DNA from: Streptomyces sp. NBC_00683
Lineage (GTDB): Bacteria; Actinomycetota; Actinomycetes; Streptomycetales; Streptomycetaceae
Assembly (NCBI RefSeq): GCF_036226745.1
Contig: NZ_CP109013.1
Coordinates: 5,084,001-5,148,000, forward strand
Direction of reading: 5' to 3'
DNA: 64,000 bases
Part shown: in pieces, positions 11,033 through 18,370 of the stretch
Layout of the letters: each line of letters opens with the position of its first letter
How positions within the stretch are numbered: the first letter of the stretch is position 1
Notes under the pieces: model-generated
The model's database searches: none
What the model was told of the DNA's origin: nothing
The model's input: only the letters and a program-made list of their open reading frames with translations
Translations under genes and position numbers: made by a program

Positions 11033-11039
11033 GGATGCC

Positions 11040-12365
11040 ATGACCGCAACGGGGGCAGACCTGGGAGCGGCGGGCTCGACCACCCGCAGCTACTGGTGGT
11101 GGGAACGGCGGCGCAGTGTCGCCCTGGACGTAGGACTGGCGCTGGTCTCGGCGCTGGAGTGTGCGCTGGAGGGGGTGGCGTTCGCCGGGGACACCGGGAT
11201 GCCGGTGCCGATCGGGGTGTTGTTCGGACTGCTGGCCGGGTCCGTGCTGGTGGTGCGTCGGCGCTGGCCGATCGCCGTGGTGCTGGTGTCGATCGCGACG
11301 ACGCCCGCCGAGATGGGCTTCCTGATGGGGCTGGTCGGCCTGTACACGCTGGCCGCCTCCGACGTACCGCGCAGGATCACCGTCGTCCTCACGGGGATGA
11401 CGCTCGTCGGCACGTTCATCGTCACCTATGTACGGCTGCGGCAGAGCGTCAACGACCACGCCGACTTCGGGCCGGGCGTCTGGTACGTGCCGTTGCTGTC
11501 GCTCTTCATGTCGTTGGGGATGACGGCGCCGGCCGTGCTGTTCGGCCTCTACATCGGGGCCAGGCGGCGGCTCATGGAGAGTCTGAGGGAGCGGGCCGAC
11601 TCGCTGGAGCGGGAGCTGTCGCTGCTGGCGGACCGGGCCGAGGAGCGGGCCGAGTGGGCGCGTACCGAGGAGCGGACCAGGATCGCCCGTGAGATGCACG
11701 ACGTGGTCGCGCACCGGGTCAGCCTGATGGTGGTGCACGCGGCGGCGCTCCAGGCGGTCGCTCCGAAGGATCCGGCGAAGGCGGTGCGCAACGCGGCGCT
11801 GGTGGGCGACATGGGGCGGCAGGCGCTGACGGAGCTCCGGGAGATGCTCGGGGTCCTGCGTACCGGGGACGCGCTGATCGCCCCTCCGGAGGGGCGGGTG
11901 CCGCTCGCGTCGGTGCGGCGGGCGGCGGCTGCGGCCGCCGCTGCGGCCGTGGAGGACGGGCCGCGGCTGCGGGAGGTGGAGGTGCTCATCGCGCAGTCCC
12001 GTGAGGCCGGTATGACGGTGGAGCTTTCGGTGGACGGTGAGCTGCGCCCGTACGCCCCCGAGGTCGAGCAGACGGCGTACCGGGTGGTGCAGGAGGCCCT
12101 GACGAACGTGCACAAGCACGCGGCGGGTGCGAAGACCTGGGTGCGGCTGGCGCATCGTGGTGCGGAGGTCGCGATGCAGGTGGAGAACGGTCCGACGGAC
12201 GGTGCGACGGCGGATGCGGGTCTGCCGAGCGGTGGCAACGGTCTGATCGGGATGCGGGAGCGGGTGCTGGGTCTGGGCGGTGTCTTCGTCTCGGGTCCGA
12301 CGGATGCGGGTGGCTTCCGGGTCTCCGCGGTTCTGCCGGACGCGTCGGGGCCGTCTGCGGCGTGA
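11040..12365 (+). CDS. sensor histidine kinase, NarL-partner (HisKA_3) type
   Basis: A 441-residue kinase. Four to five membrane helices (about 20-175) are followed by a short coiled coil (about 178-212) and the HisKA_3 dimer domain. The phospho-acceptor is His220 in RTRIAREMHDVVAHRVS. The C-terminal HATPase domain has the N box QEALTNVHKHA and the G box GGNGLIGMRERV. An uninterrupted run of eleven alanines and nearby residues (about 300) forms a flexible insert. Such kinases normally phosphorylate a LuxR-type response regulator, but none lies beside it, so it is an orphan in this window. Little extracytoplasmic sequence is present, so the signal may be membrane-borne. Confidence 0.9.
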   Translation: MTATGADLGAAGSTTRSYWWWERRRSVALDVGLALVSALECALEGVAFAGDTGMPVPIGVLFGLLAGSVLVVRRRWPIAVVLVSIATTPAEMGFLMGLVGLYTLAASDVPRRITVVLTGMTLVGTFIVTYVRLRQSVNDHADFGPGVWYVPLLSLFMSLGMTAPAVLFGLYIGARRRLMESLRERADSLERELSLLADRAEERAEWARTEERTRIAREMHDVVAHRVSLMVVHAAALQAVAPKDPAKAVRNAALVGDMGRQALTELREMLGVLRTGDALIAPPEGRVPLASVRRAAAAAAAAAVEDGPRLREVEVLIAQSREAGMTVELSVDGELRPYAPEVEQTAYRVVQEALTNVHKHAAGAKTWVRLAHRGAEVAMQVENGPTDGATADAGLPSGGNGLIGMRERVLGLGGVFVSGPTDAGGFRVSAVLPDASGPSAA

Positions 12366-12394
12366 GGACGGCGTGAGGACGGCCTGAGGGCGGC

Positions 12395-12439
12395 GCCGGA
12401 GCGGGCCGGGCTGTTCAGCCCGAGGTGAGCCGCTCCGGC
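12395..12439. terminator. bidirectional terminator between the sensor kinase and the SUKH-3 gene
   Basis: GCCGGAGCGG (12395-12404) pairs with CCGCTCCGGC (12430-12439), and an inner CGGGCT/AGCCCG stem continues the hairpin. It overlaps the last codons of the minus-strand SUKH-3 gene. Confidence 0.65.
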
Positions 12440-12933
12440 TGTACTCCGCTGACGAGTGTCGCGAGGGCTCCGTCGATGTCGGGTCCGAGGTACCAGTCCC
12501 CGGTGTGGTCGATGGAGTAGACGCGTCCCTCGTTGTCGATCGCGAGTACCGCCTGTCCGTCGCCCTCCTCGCCGAGCGGGGCGACCTCCGTGCCCAGTGC
12601 GCGTCCCAGGTCGCTGAGTGTCCGTGCCAGGTGCAGTCCGCTCAGGGGGTCGATGCGTACGGCGGCGGGTGCGATCTGCCGGCCGGGTGCGGAGGCGGTG
12701 ATGCGCAGTCCGCCGAACTCGGCCCATGCCTCGACCGCGGCCGGGAAGACGGCGTGCTGGTGTCCGGCGGGCGAGGCGTGGGAGCGCAGGGCGTCGGCCC
12801 ATTCCTCGGCCTGCCGGATGTCCCAGCGTCCGGGCTGCCACCCGGCCTCGCGCAGTGCGGCGTCGACGGCGGCGGGGAAGCGGGTGGTGGCGCTGCGGTC
12901 CTGTTGGGCGGGGACTTCGGTTCGGTCGTGCAT
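12415..12933 (-). CDS. SUKH-3 domain protein (putative immunity protein)
   Basis: A 172-residue cytoplasmic protein with the SUKH-3 pattern: AVDAALREAGW near the start, FPAAVEAWAEFGGL (about 65-80), a DP segment, LGTEVAPLGEEGDGQAVLAID (about 110-130) and GRVYSIDHTGDWYLGPDIDGAL near the end. SUKH (SMI1/KNR4) superfamily proteins often neutralise nuclease or deaminase toxins of polymorphic-toxin systems. The start MHDRTEVPAQ (12933) falls ten bases after the stop of the upstream deaminase gene. A longer in-frame start at 12972 would overlap that gene. The pairing with a deaminase suggests that it binds or restrains that enzyme, which is inference. Confidence 0.85.
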   Translation of the reverse strand: MHDRTEVPAQQDRSATTRFPAAVDAALREAGWQPGRWDIRQAEEWADALRSHASPAGHQHAVFPAAVEAWAEFGGLRITASAPGRQIAPAAVRIDPLSGLHLARTLSDLGRALGTEVAPLGEEGDGQAVLAIDNEGRVYSIDHTGDWYLGPDIDGALATLVSGVQPERLTSG

Positions 12934-12943
12934 CTTGTTGCGG

Positions 12944-13468
12944 TCAGCCCTTCTCGGCGGTGGTCGCTGCACCGGATGCGGTGAGGTCGACGGGGCGTAC
13001 GCCGAAGTGGGCGAGCATCTCCGTACAGGAGCGGCAGGGCGGTGCGTAGCTGCCGTGCAGCGGGTCGCCGTCCTCGCGGATGCGGCGGGCGGTGAGGCGG
13101 GCGTGTTTGAGTACGCGGCGGGCTTCGCCGTTGGTCAGGGGTTTGCGCTGGGCGCGCTTGGAGCGGCCGGTGTCGGCGGCGGTGAGTTGCCGGGAGAGCA
13201 GTATGGCTTCGGGGCAGCGTCCGGTGAAGCGCTCGCGCTGGCCGCTGGTGAGGGTGTCGAGGAAGTCCTGCACGAGTGGGTGGAGCACGGGCGGCTGGTC
13301 CCCTTTGCCGGCCGTGCAGGTGAGTGTCTCTCCGCGTACGGACAGGGCTGCGGCCACGGCCGGCAGGATGCCGTCGCGGCGGTGCTGGAGTTGGGGTGCG
13401 GTGCTGGCTCCGGTGGCGCTCCAGCTGAGTCTCGGATCTCCTGATGTGACTGTCTGTGCAGTGTGCAT
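12944..13468 (-). CDS. YwqJ-type deaminase-fold protein
   Basis: A 174-residue deaminase of the YwqJ-like group. The zinc-binding and catalytic residues appear intact: Cys85-Pro-Glu87 in RCPEAILLS replaces the usual H/C-A-E, and PPCRSC supplies Cys145 and Cys148. Known relatives are toxin tips that deaminate nucleic acid bases or nucleotides. No signal peptide, export motif or large repeat region is present, so this is a free-standing cytoplasmic version. A GGGAGGG site lies about ten bases before ATG 13468. It heads a two-gene unit with SUKH-3 and is divergent from the SMI1/KNR4 gene. The substrate is unknown. Confidence 0.85.
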   Translation of the reverse strand: MHTAQTVTSGDPRLSWSATGASTAPQLQHRRDGILPAVAAALSVRGETLTCTAGKGDQPPVLHPLVQDFLDTLTSGQRERFTGRCPEAILLSRQLTAADTGRSKRAQRKPLTNGEARRVLKHARLTARRIREDGDPLHGSYAPPCRSCTEMLAHFGVRPVDLTASGAATTAEKG

Positions 13469-13728
13469 GTGCTGGTGTCCCTCCCGTGCCCGCAGCGGCA
13501 GCTGCAGCCGTGCACGCCCCCGCGTTGCGGGGACAGCCTGCCAAATGTGCGGGGCGCTGGGGAAGCTGGGGCGGTGAAACGTGTCTGCGTGTCGCGGATC
13601 GGTGGCCCGACCGTCGCACGTCCGTCACGCGGCAGTGACGTTCGGTGAGTGAATCGGAGGGGCGGGTCCCCTTGTTGCGCCACCGCATAGGCTGTGCTGA
13701 ACACCAGACGCAGCAGGGGGCAACCGCC

Positions 13729-14706
13729 ATGACGACAGGTCGGCTCGGGCAGCAAGCCGCGCCACCGAACGCGGCCTATGCCGGGCAGGTCGTGCACTTC
13801 CCGGATCCGGTCCGGGCGTCCCGCCACCCCAGAGGTGTGCGCGTGGACGAGGACGGCCGTCCGGAGCTTTCGCCGTACGCGCGTGCCGCCGCGGAGATCG
13901 CTGATCCCCCGCCGGGGTTCGGTATCGACGAGTTGAGGCTCACGGATTACGTGTCGGCGAACGCGGCCATGGCGGCGAGCGGTCATGAGCTGTGGGACAC
14001 GATCCCGGCCGTGGCGACCCCGCACGGCTGGACGTGGCATCACGTGGCGGGTGGCCGGCGGATGGAGCTCGTTCCGGTCGAGGTGAAGGCGCTGCTGCGT
14101 CATCACGGCGGTCTGGCGACGACCGAGGTGGACCAGAACCGGCGGGGTACGCGGCCGTTGCAGGAGACCCGGCCGGCCCACTTCCGGTTGCCGAAGGGCG
14201 CGGTCGCGGTGAGCGAGCAGCAGGTCCTGGGCGTCGAGGAGGATCTCGGTTACCGGCTTCCGGGTGCGTACCGCTCGTTCCTGAAGGCGGCGGGCGGTGC
14301 GGCTCCGGTGGGTGCGGCGCTCGACGCGGAGCTCGGGCTGCTGGTCGACCAGCCGTTCTTCACGGTGCGTGAGGAGGCGGCCATGAACGACCTGGTGTAC
14401 GTCAACAAGTGCCTGCGGGACCACTTCACGAAGGACTATCTGGGCGTCGGTTTCGTCCAGGGCGGCATCATCGCTGTGAAGGTGCGGGGCGGCGATGTGG
14501 GATCGGTGTGGTTCTGCGCGTACGACGATGCCAGGGACCAGGACGGCTGGAGCGTGCAGGAGCGCGTGGACCGGCTGCTGCTTCCCTGCGGTGCGGACTT
14601 CGACGCCTTCCTCCAGCGTCTGGCGGGTAATCCGCCGGAGCTGGAGACCGTGGCGAATCTGATGGTGGACGGTGGCTTCGCGCAGGCCGTCCCGGTGGAG
14701 GGGTGA
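13729..14706 (+). CDS. SMI1/KNR4 (SUKH) family protein
   Basis: A 325-residue protein. Residues about 1-100 form an N-terminal part of unclear fold (VHFPDPVRASRHPRGVRVDEDGRP and SYARAAAEI-like text). Residues about 100-310 carry the SUKH core: AVSEQQVLGVEEDLGYRLPGAYRSFLKAAGG is the conserved helix-helix entry, followed by GVGFVQGGIIAVKVRGGDVGSVWFCAYDD and FDAFLQRLAG. The long N-terminal extension is unusual for a plain immunity protein. AGGGGG lies eight bases before ATG 13729. It is coupled to the next gene (GTG and stop within a few bases) and divergent from the deaminase/SUKH-3 pair. Confidence 0.85.
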   Translation: MTTGRLGQQAAPPNAAYAGQVVHFPDPVRASRHPRGVRVDEDGRPELSPYARAAAEIADPPPGFGIDELRLTDYVSANAAMAASGHELWDTIPAVATPHGWTWHHVAGGRRMELVPVEVKALLRHHGGLATTEVDQNRRGTRPLQETRPAHFRLPKGAVAVSEQQVLGVEEDLGYRLPGAYRSFLKAAGGAAPVGAALDAELGLLVDQPFFTVREEAAMNDLVYVNKCLRDHFTKDYLGVGFVQGGIIAVKVRGGDVGSVWFCAYDDARDQDGWSVQERVDRLLLPCGADFDAFLQRLAGNPPELETVANLMVDGGFAQAVPVEG

Positions 14707-14711
14707 GCGCG

Positions 14712-17276
14712 GTGGTGACCTTCGCGCAGGCACAGGAGCGGGCGGACGAGTGGGTCAACGGTGACGTGCCCGCGTATCAGCACCGTGAGGTGCGGGTCCG
14801 TGAGTTCGAGCTGGGTTTCGTGGTGTGGGCCGAGGACCGTGCGGAGGGCCCTGTTTCGGACGGGGGCCGTCAGCGGCTGGTGATCGCCCGTGACAGCGGT
14901 GAGGCCACGTTGTGGCCGGGGCTGCCCGTGGGTGAGGTGATACGGCGGTACGAGGAGGAGTACGGGGTGTCCGACGCGGCGCCTGTTTCTCCGGAGCCGC
15001 CGGCGCGTATCGACCTGAATCAGACGTCGTTCCTGTTGAGCCCGCCGGAGTGGCTCCAGGAGGCGGCGGACAAGCTGGGGATTCCGGACCGGCGTGCGGA
15101 GGCTGCCCCGGAGGCGCCGTCCGTACCGGATCCGGTTCCCGCTCCGCTTCCCATCCCGACGCCGGCTCCGTCCGGTCCGGCCGATTCGGGTGGGGCCGGG
15201 TGGCCTGCTGCGGGCGGGCAGCGCGACTACGAGCCGACCGCGTCCGACGGGGTGCCCGCGGGCGCTACGCCGTGGGCGGGTACGGACACGAACGCGGACT
15301 CGGACGACGGTGCGGTGCCGTTGCCCGCGACGGTGTTCTCGCCGCCGCTCTCCGGGTCGGACGACGACGGGACGCCGCCGCCGGTCGTGTCGGCGGAGGC
15401 GCCCACGGCGTTGATGTCGGGGGGCAGCCAGTTGCCCAGGACCTCTATCGTTCCCGGGCTGAACCCGCAGCCCGGTGCTCCGGGCGGGCCTTCGGCCGGG
15501 GCCGTCGGGACTCCTGCGGCTCCGGACCGGACCCCGGCTCCGGGGAGCAGTGCGGGTGACATCGCGGACGCGGCGACCAGCAAGGCCGTGGTGTCGCGCG
15601 GTGCGCGTGGGACCGGTTCGACGACTCCGCCGCCGCCCGGCGCACCCGGTGTTCCGGGTGCGCGGCCCGGTGCGACTCCGCCGCCGTCGGGGCCGGGTGC
15701 GCCCGGTGCGCCGGCCGGTGGCTACGTACCGACGCAGCTCGTGTCGCAGCTCGGCCCGCCCGGTGCTCCGGGTGCTCCGCAGCAGCCTGGTCCTCCCGGG
15801 CCTCCCGGTCCTCCCGGTGCGACGCCGCCTCCGGGTGGCGGGGTGCATCATGCCGCGACGATGTTCGCCGATTCGAGCATCGGCGGCCCGAACGCTCCGC
15901 GGCCCCCGGGCCCGCCCGGTGCTCCGGGCGCCCAGGGTGCTCCGCAGCAGCCTGCTCCTCCGGGGCCTCCTGGTCCTCCCGGTCCTCCTGGTCCTCCTGG
16001 TGCGACGCCGCCTCCGGGTGGCGGGGTGCATCATGCCGCGACGATGTTCGCCGACTCGAGCATCGGCGGCCCGGGCGCGCCGCAGCCCCCCGGCGCGCCC
16101 GGTGCGCCGCAGCCGCCCGCCCCGTTCGGCTCCACGCCGCCTCCGGGCGGCGGTGTCCATCACGCCGCGACCATGATGGCGGGCCCGGGCCAGGTCGGCC
16201 CGGGTGCGCCGCAGCCGCCCGGTCCTCCGGGTCCGCCCGGGATGCCGGGTCCGCACACTCCGCCGCCTCCGGCGTACGGCTATCCGCAGCAGCTGCCCGG
16301 CCAGCCGACGGTCGGCCCGGGCTACCAGGCCGTGCTGCGCTTCCGTGCGCCCGACGGCAGTGAGCAGCAGCTGATCCGCCGTTCGGCGCCCGGTACTCCG
16401 CACCCGGAGTGGCAGATGCTGCACGAGCTGCGGGCGATGAACGTGCCGCCGCAGCAGGTCATCGAGCTGCACACGGAGCTGGAGTCGTGTGAGCTGCCCG
16501 GTGGTTACTGCGCGCGGATGATCCGGGAGACCTGGCCGCAGGTGCGGATCACGAGCGTTGCCCCGTACGGGACGGACCATGCGAGCCGGCAGCAGGGCAT
16601 GCAGCATCTGCTGACGCACCAGGGTGAGTTGCACCAGGTCGCCGACGGTCCGGCGCGGCCGGCTCCGGTGCGGGCTCCGCTGCCGCAGATGCCGCCGGCC
16701 GGCGCCGTGCCGCCCGAGGCGCTCGCGGAGGAGTTGCTGCAGGCGTTCGGTCCGCAGGGTGTGCTCCGCTTCGATCAGCGTGCGGTGTCCCGTCAGGGTG
16801 TGCCCGAGGTGGTGGGGCGGACGCTCGTGTGGGCGGGTCTGCCCGCTGATTTCGGGCCGTTCTTCTGGGCGCAGCCGGGGCAGCCGGTGGTGCCGACGCT
16901 GGCCGAGCTGGCCGCGCAGCGTCAGGTGCAGCCGGCGTCGGACGCGGGTTCGTACCTGGTGATGGGGTCGGACTTCGGCCGGGCGATCTGTGTGCAGTAC
17001 GGCACGGCGAACATCGTGGCCGTGCCGGTCGAGCCGGGTCCGGGTGGGCAGCCGGTGCCGCCGCAGTTCGTGAACACGGGGCTGCCGGAGTTCGTGCGGT
17101 CCATGGCGTTGCTGGGCCGGATGTGGCGGCTGCGGTTCGGGTTGAATCCGGAGCAGGCCGGCCGTTGGACGGTTGATTTCCAGGCGCAGTTGGTGGCTCT
17201 GGACCCGGCGGCGCTCGCGTCGCCGGAGAGCTGGTGGTCGGTTCTGCTGGAGCAGATGTGGGACGGACTGCTCTGA
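14712..17276 (+). CDS. large fusion protein: N-terminal YrhB-like domain, collagen-like linker, deaminase domain and SUKH-4 domain
   Basis: An 854-residue cytoplasmic-looking protein in four parts. Residues 1-80 (FAQAQERADEWVNGDVPAY) resemble a YrhB/Imm35-like domain. Residues about 120-535 are a Pro/Gly-rich linker with collagen-like GPPGPPGPP runs and three copies of a GGGVHHAATM block. Residues about 537-640 form a deaminase domain of the nucleic-acid/nucleotide (XOO_2897-like) type, with His564-x-Glu566 and Cys593-ELPGGY-Cys600 as the apparent zinc site. Residues about 665-854 match SUKH-4 (GSYLVMGSDFGRAICV ... SPESWWSVLLEQMWDG). GTG 14712 was preferred because GGAGGGG is eight bases upstream. 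GTG 14703 overlaps the previous stop. A toxin-type and an immunity-type domain in one chain, without a secretion signal, suggests an intracellular role. Function is unknown. Confidence 0.85.
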   Translation: MVTFAQAQERADEWVNGDVPAYQHREVRVREFELGFVVWAEDRAEGPVSDGGRQRLVIARDSGEATLWPGLPVGEVIRRYEEEYGVSDAAPVSPEPPARIDLNQTSFLLSPPEWLQEAADKLGIPDRRAEAAPEAPSVPDPVPAPLPIPTPAPSGPADSGGAGWPAAGGQRDYEPTASDGVPAGATPWAGTDTNADSDDGAVPLPATVFSPPLSGSDDDGTPPPVVSAEAPTALMSGGSQLPRTSIVPGLNPQPGAPGGPSAGAVGTPAAPDRTPAPGSSAGDIADAATSKAVVSRGARGTGSTTPPPPGAPGVPGARPGATPPPSGPGAPGAPAGGYVPTQLVSQLGPPGAPGAPQQPGPPGPPGPPGATPPPGGGVHHAATMFADSSIGGPNAPRPPGPPGAPGAQGAPQQPAPPGPPGPPGPPGPPGATPPPGGGVHHAATMFADSSIGGPGAPQPPGAPGAPQPPAPFGSTPPPGGGVHHAATMMAGPGQVGPGAPQPPGPPGPPGMPGPHTPPPPAYGYPQQLPGQPTVGPGYQAVLRFRAPDGSEQQLIRRSAPGTPHPEWQMLHELRAMNVPPQQVIELHTELESCELPGGYCARMIRETWPQVRITSVAPYGTDHASRQQGMQHLLTHQGELHQVADGPARPAPVRAPLPQMPPAGAVPPEALAEELLQAFGPQGVLRFDQRAVSRQGVPEVVGRTLVWAGLPADFGPFFWAQPGQPVVPTLAELAAQRQVQPASDAGSYLVMGSDFGRAICVQYGTANIVAVPVEPGPGGQPVPPQFVNTGLPEFVRSMALLGRMWRLRFGLNPEQAGRWTVDFQAQLVALDPAALASPESWWSVLLEQMWDGLL
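15816..16180 (+). repeat. three in-frame repeats encoding TPPPGGGVHHAATM(F/M) blocks in a collagen-like linker
   Basis: The segment starting near 15816 is repeated almost base for base near 15996, and a shorter, more diverged copy starts near 16134. Each encodes TPPPGGGVHHAATM followed by FADSSIGGP in the first two copies and MAGPGQVGP in the third. The repeats are separated by PPGPPG-type tracts of different length, pointing to slippage or recombination. Confidence 0.85.
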
Positions 17277-17294
17277 CCTGACGTGTGCTGTGTG

Positions 17295-17331
17295 AGGCGC
17301 CCGGACCCCGGCAGGGGGCCGGGCGCCTTTT
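17295..17331 (+). terminator. Rho-independent terminator of the SMI1/deaminase operon
   Basis: AGGCGCCCGG (17295-17304) pairs exactly with CCGGGCGCCT (17319-17328). The loop can pair further, and TTTTG follows. It begins 19 bp after the stop codon. Confidence 0.85.
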
Positions 17332-17476
17332 GTGTCCGGTTGTGTCGGGGTCTGTGATGCCCGTCGCTTCCGTCCTGAATGCAGCTGATCGATTCCGACT
17401 TCTGGCACCAATTACCGCATCCTTGACGTATTGCTTGGTGGTCGGGGAGTCGGAGAGCGGGAAAGAGGCTTCAGGG

Positions 17477-18370
17477 ATGAGTGGTGGACCGGTGTCCGCG
17501 CACGGTTTTGTCGGTGTTCGGGGACGTGGTTACCGGCCGGAGCAGGTGGACCGCACCGTGGCCGCCCTGTCGGCGGAGCGGGACGGGGCCCGGGAGCGGC
17601 TCGCCCGGCTGACGGTTCTGGCGCAGGAGCTGACGGTGGAGTCGGCGCGGCTCGGTGAGGCGGTGGCTGGGCTCGCGCCGCAGACGTATGTGTCGCTGGG
17701 GGAGCGGGCCCAGCGGATCCTGGCGCTCGCCGAGGCCGAGGCGGAGGCGGCGCTGGGTGGGGCGGCCGAGGAGGCGCAGGTGCTGCGGGACGCGGCGGAT
17801 GCGGCGGGCCGGGCGCTCCGTGAGGCGGCGCGTGAGGATGCGGCGGCTGTGCGGGCGGCTGCCGAGGCCGGTGCGCAGGAGGTGCTGGCCGGGGCGCGGG
17901 GGACGGCCGGGGGTCTTGCGGAGGATGCGCGCAAGGAGGCCGGTGAGGTGCGTGCGGTCGCGGAGGCGGCGATGGAGGAGACGCGTCGCCGTACCGCGGG
18001 TGTGCTGGCCCATCAGGAGCAGGAGCATGCCGAGCGGGGTAAGGCGGCCGAGGACGGGATCGCCGCGGCCGAGGCTGCCGCGGTGGCGTACGAGGCGGAG
18101 CTGACCGCGCGGGGCGAGGCGCTGCTCGCGGAGGCGCGTCGGGGGCTCTCGGAGACGGAGGAGGCTGTCCGGCACGGCCAGGAGGACGCCGATGCCCGGG
18201 CCGCGGAGTTGTTGTCCGCGGCCGGGGCGGTCCGGGAGCGTGTGGTCCGGGAGACGGAGCGGGTTCTGCGTGAGCACGAGGAGGGCTGCGAGGAGGTGCG
18301 GGCGCACATGGCGCACGTACGCAATTCGCTGGCGGCGCTCACCGGGCGTACGGCTCCTGCGGAGAACTGA
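17477..18370 (+). CDS. DivIVA-like alanine-rich coiled-coil protein
   Basis: A 297-residue protein. The N-terminal FVGVRGRGYRPEQVDRTVAAL resembles the DivIVA lipid-binding entry (FxxVxRGYxxxQVD). It is followed by a long coiled coil from about 40 to 280 that is rich in Ala, Glu and Arg, without a membrane segment. Streptomyces encodes several such proteins (DivIVA, Scy, FilP-like), which organise tip growth, and some are labelled cellulose-binding by old annotation. A cytoskeletal or scaffolding role is inferred. ATG 17477 has AAAGAGG upstream. The gene converges on and overlaps the symporter gene by 32 bp at its 3' end. Confidence 0.85.
   Translation: MSGGPVSAHGFVGVRGRGYRPEQVDRTVAALSAERDGARERLARLTVLAQELTVESARLGEAVAGLAPQTYVSLGERAQRILALAEAEAEAALGGAAEEAQVLRDAADAAGRALREAAREDAAAVRAAAEAGAQEVLAGARGTAGGLAEDARKEAGEVRAVAEAAMEETRRRTAGVLAHQEQEHAERGKAAEDGIAAAEAAAVAYEAELTARGEALLAEARRGLSETEEAVRHGQEDADARAAELLSAAGAVRERVVRETERVLREHEEGCEEVRAHMAHVRNSLAALTGRTAPAEN

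Noticed and set aside
15600..16260. Tandem repeats as a possible CRISPR array or minisatellite locus
   Set aside because: The repeats stay in frame, encode PPG-type protein sequence, vary in spacing, and lack unique equal-length spacers.
14436..17411. A 991-codon minus-strand Arg/Pro-rich frame opposite the collagen-like gene
   Set aside because: Long only because of the Gly/Pro repeat composition. It has no ribosome site or known domain, and the plus-strand gene has two recognisable domains and a terminator.
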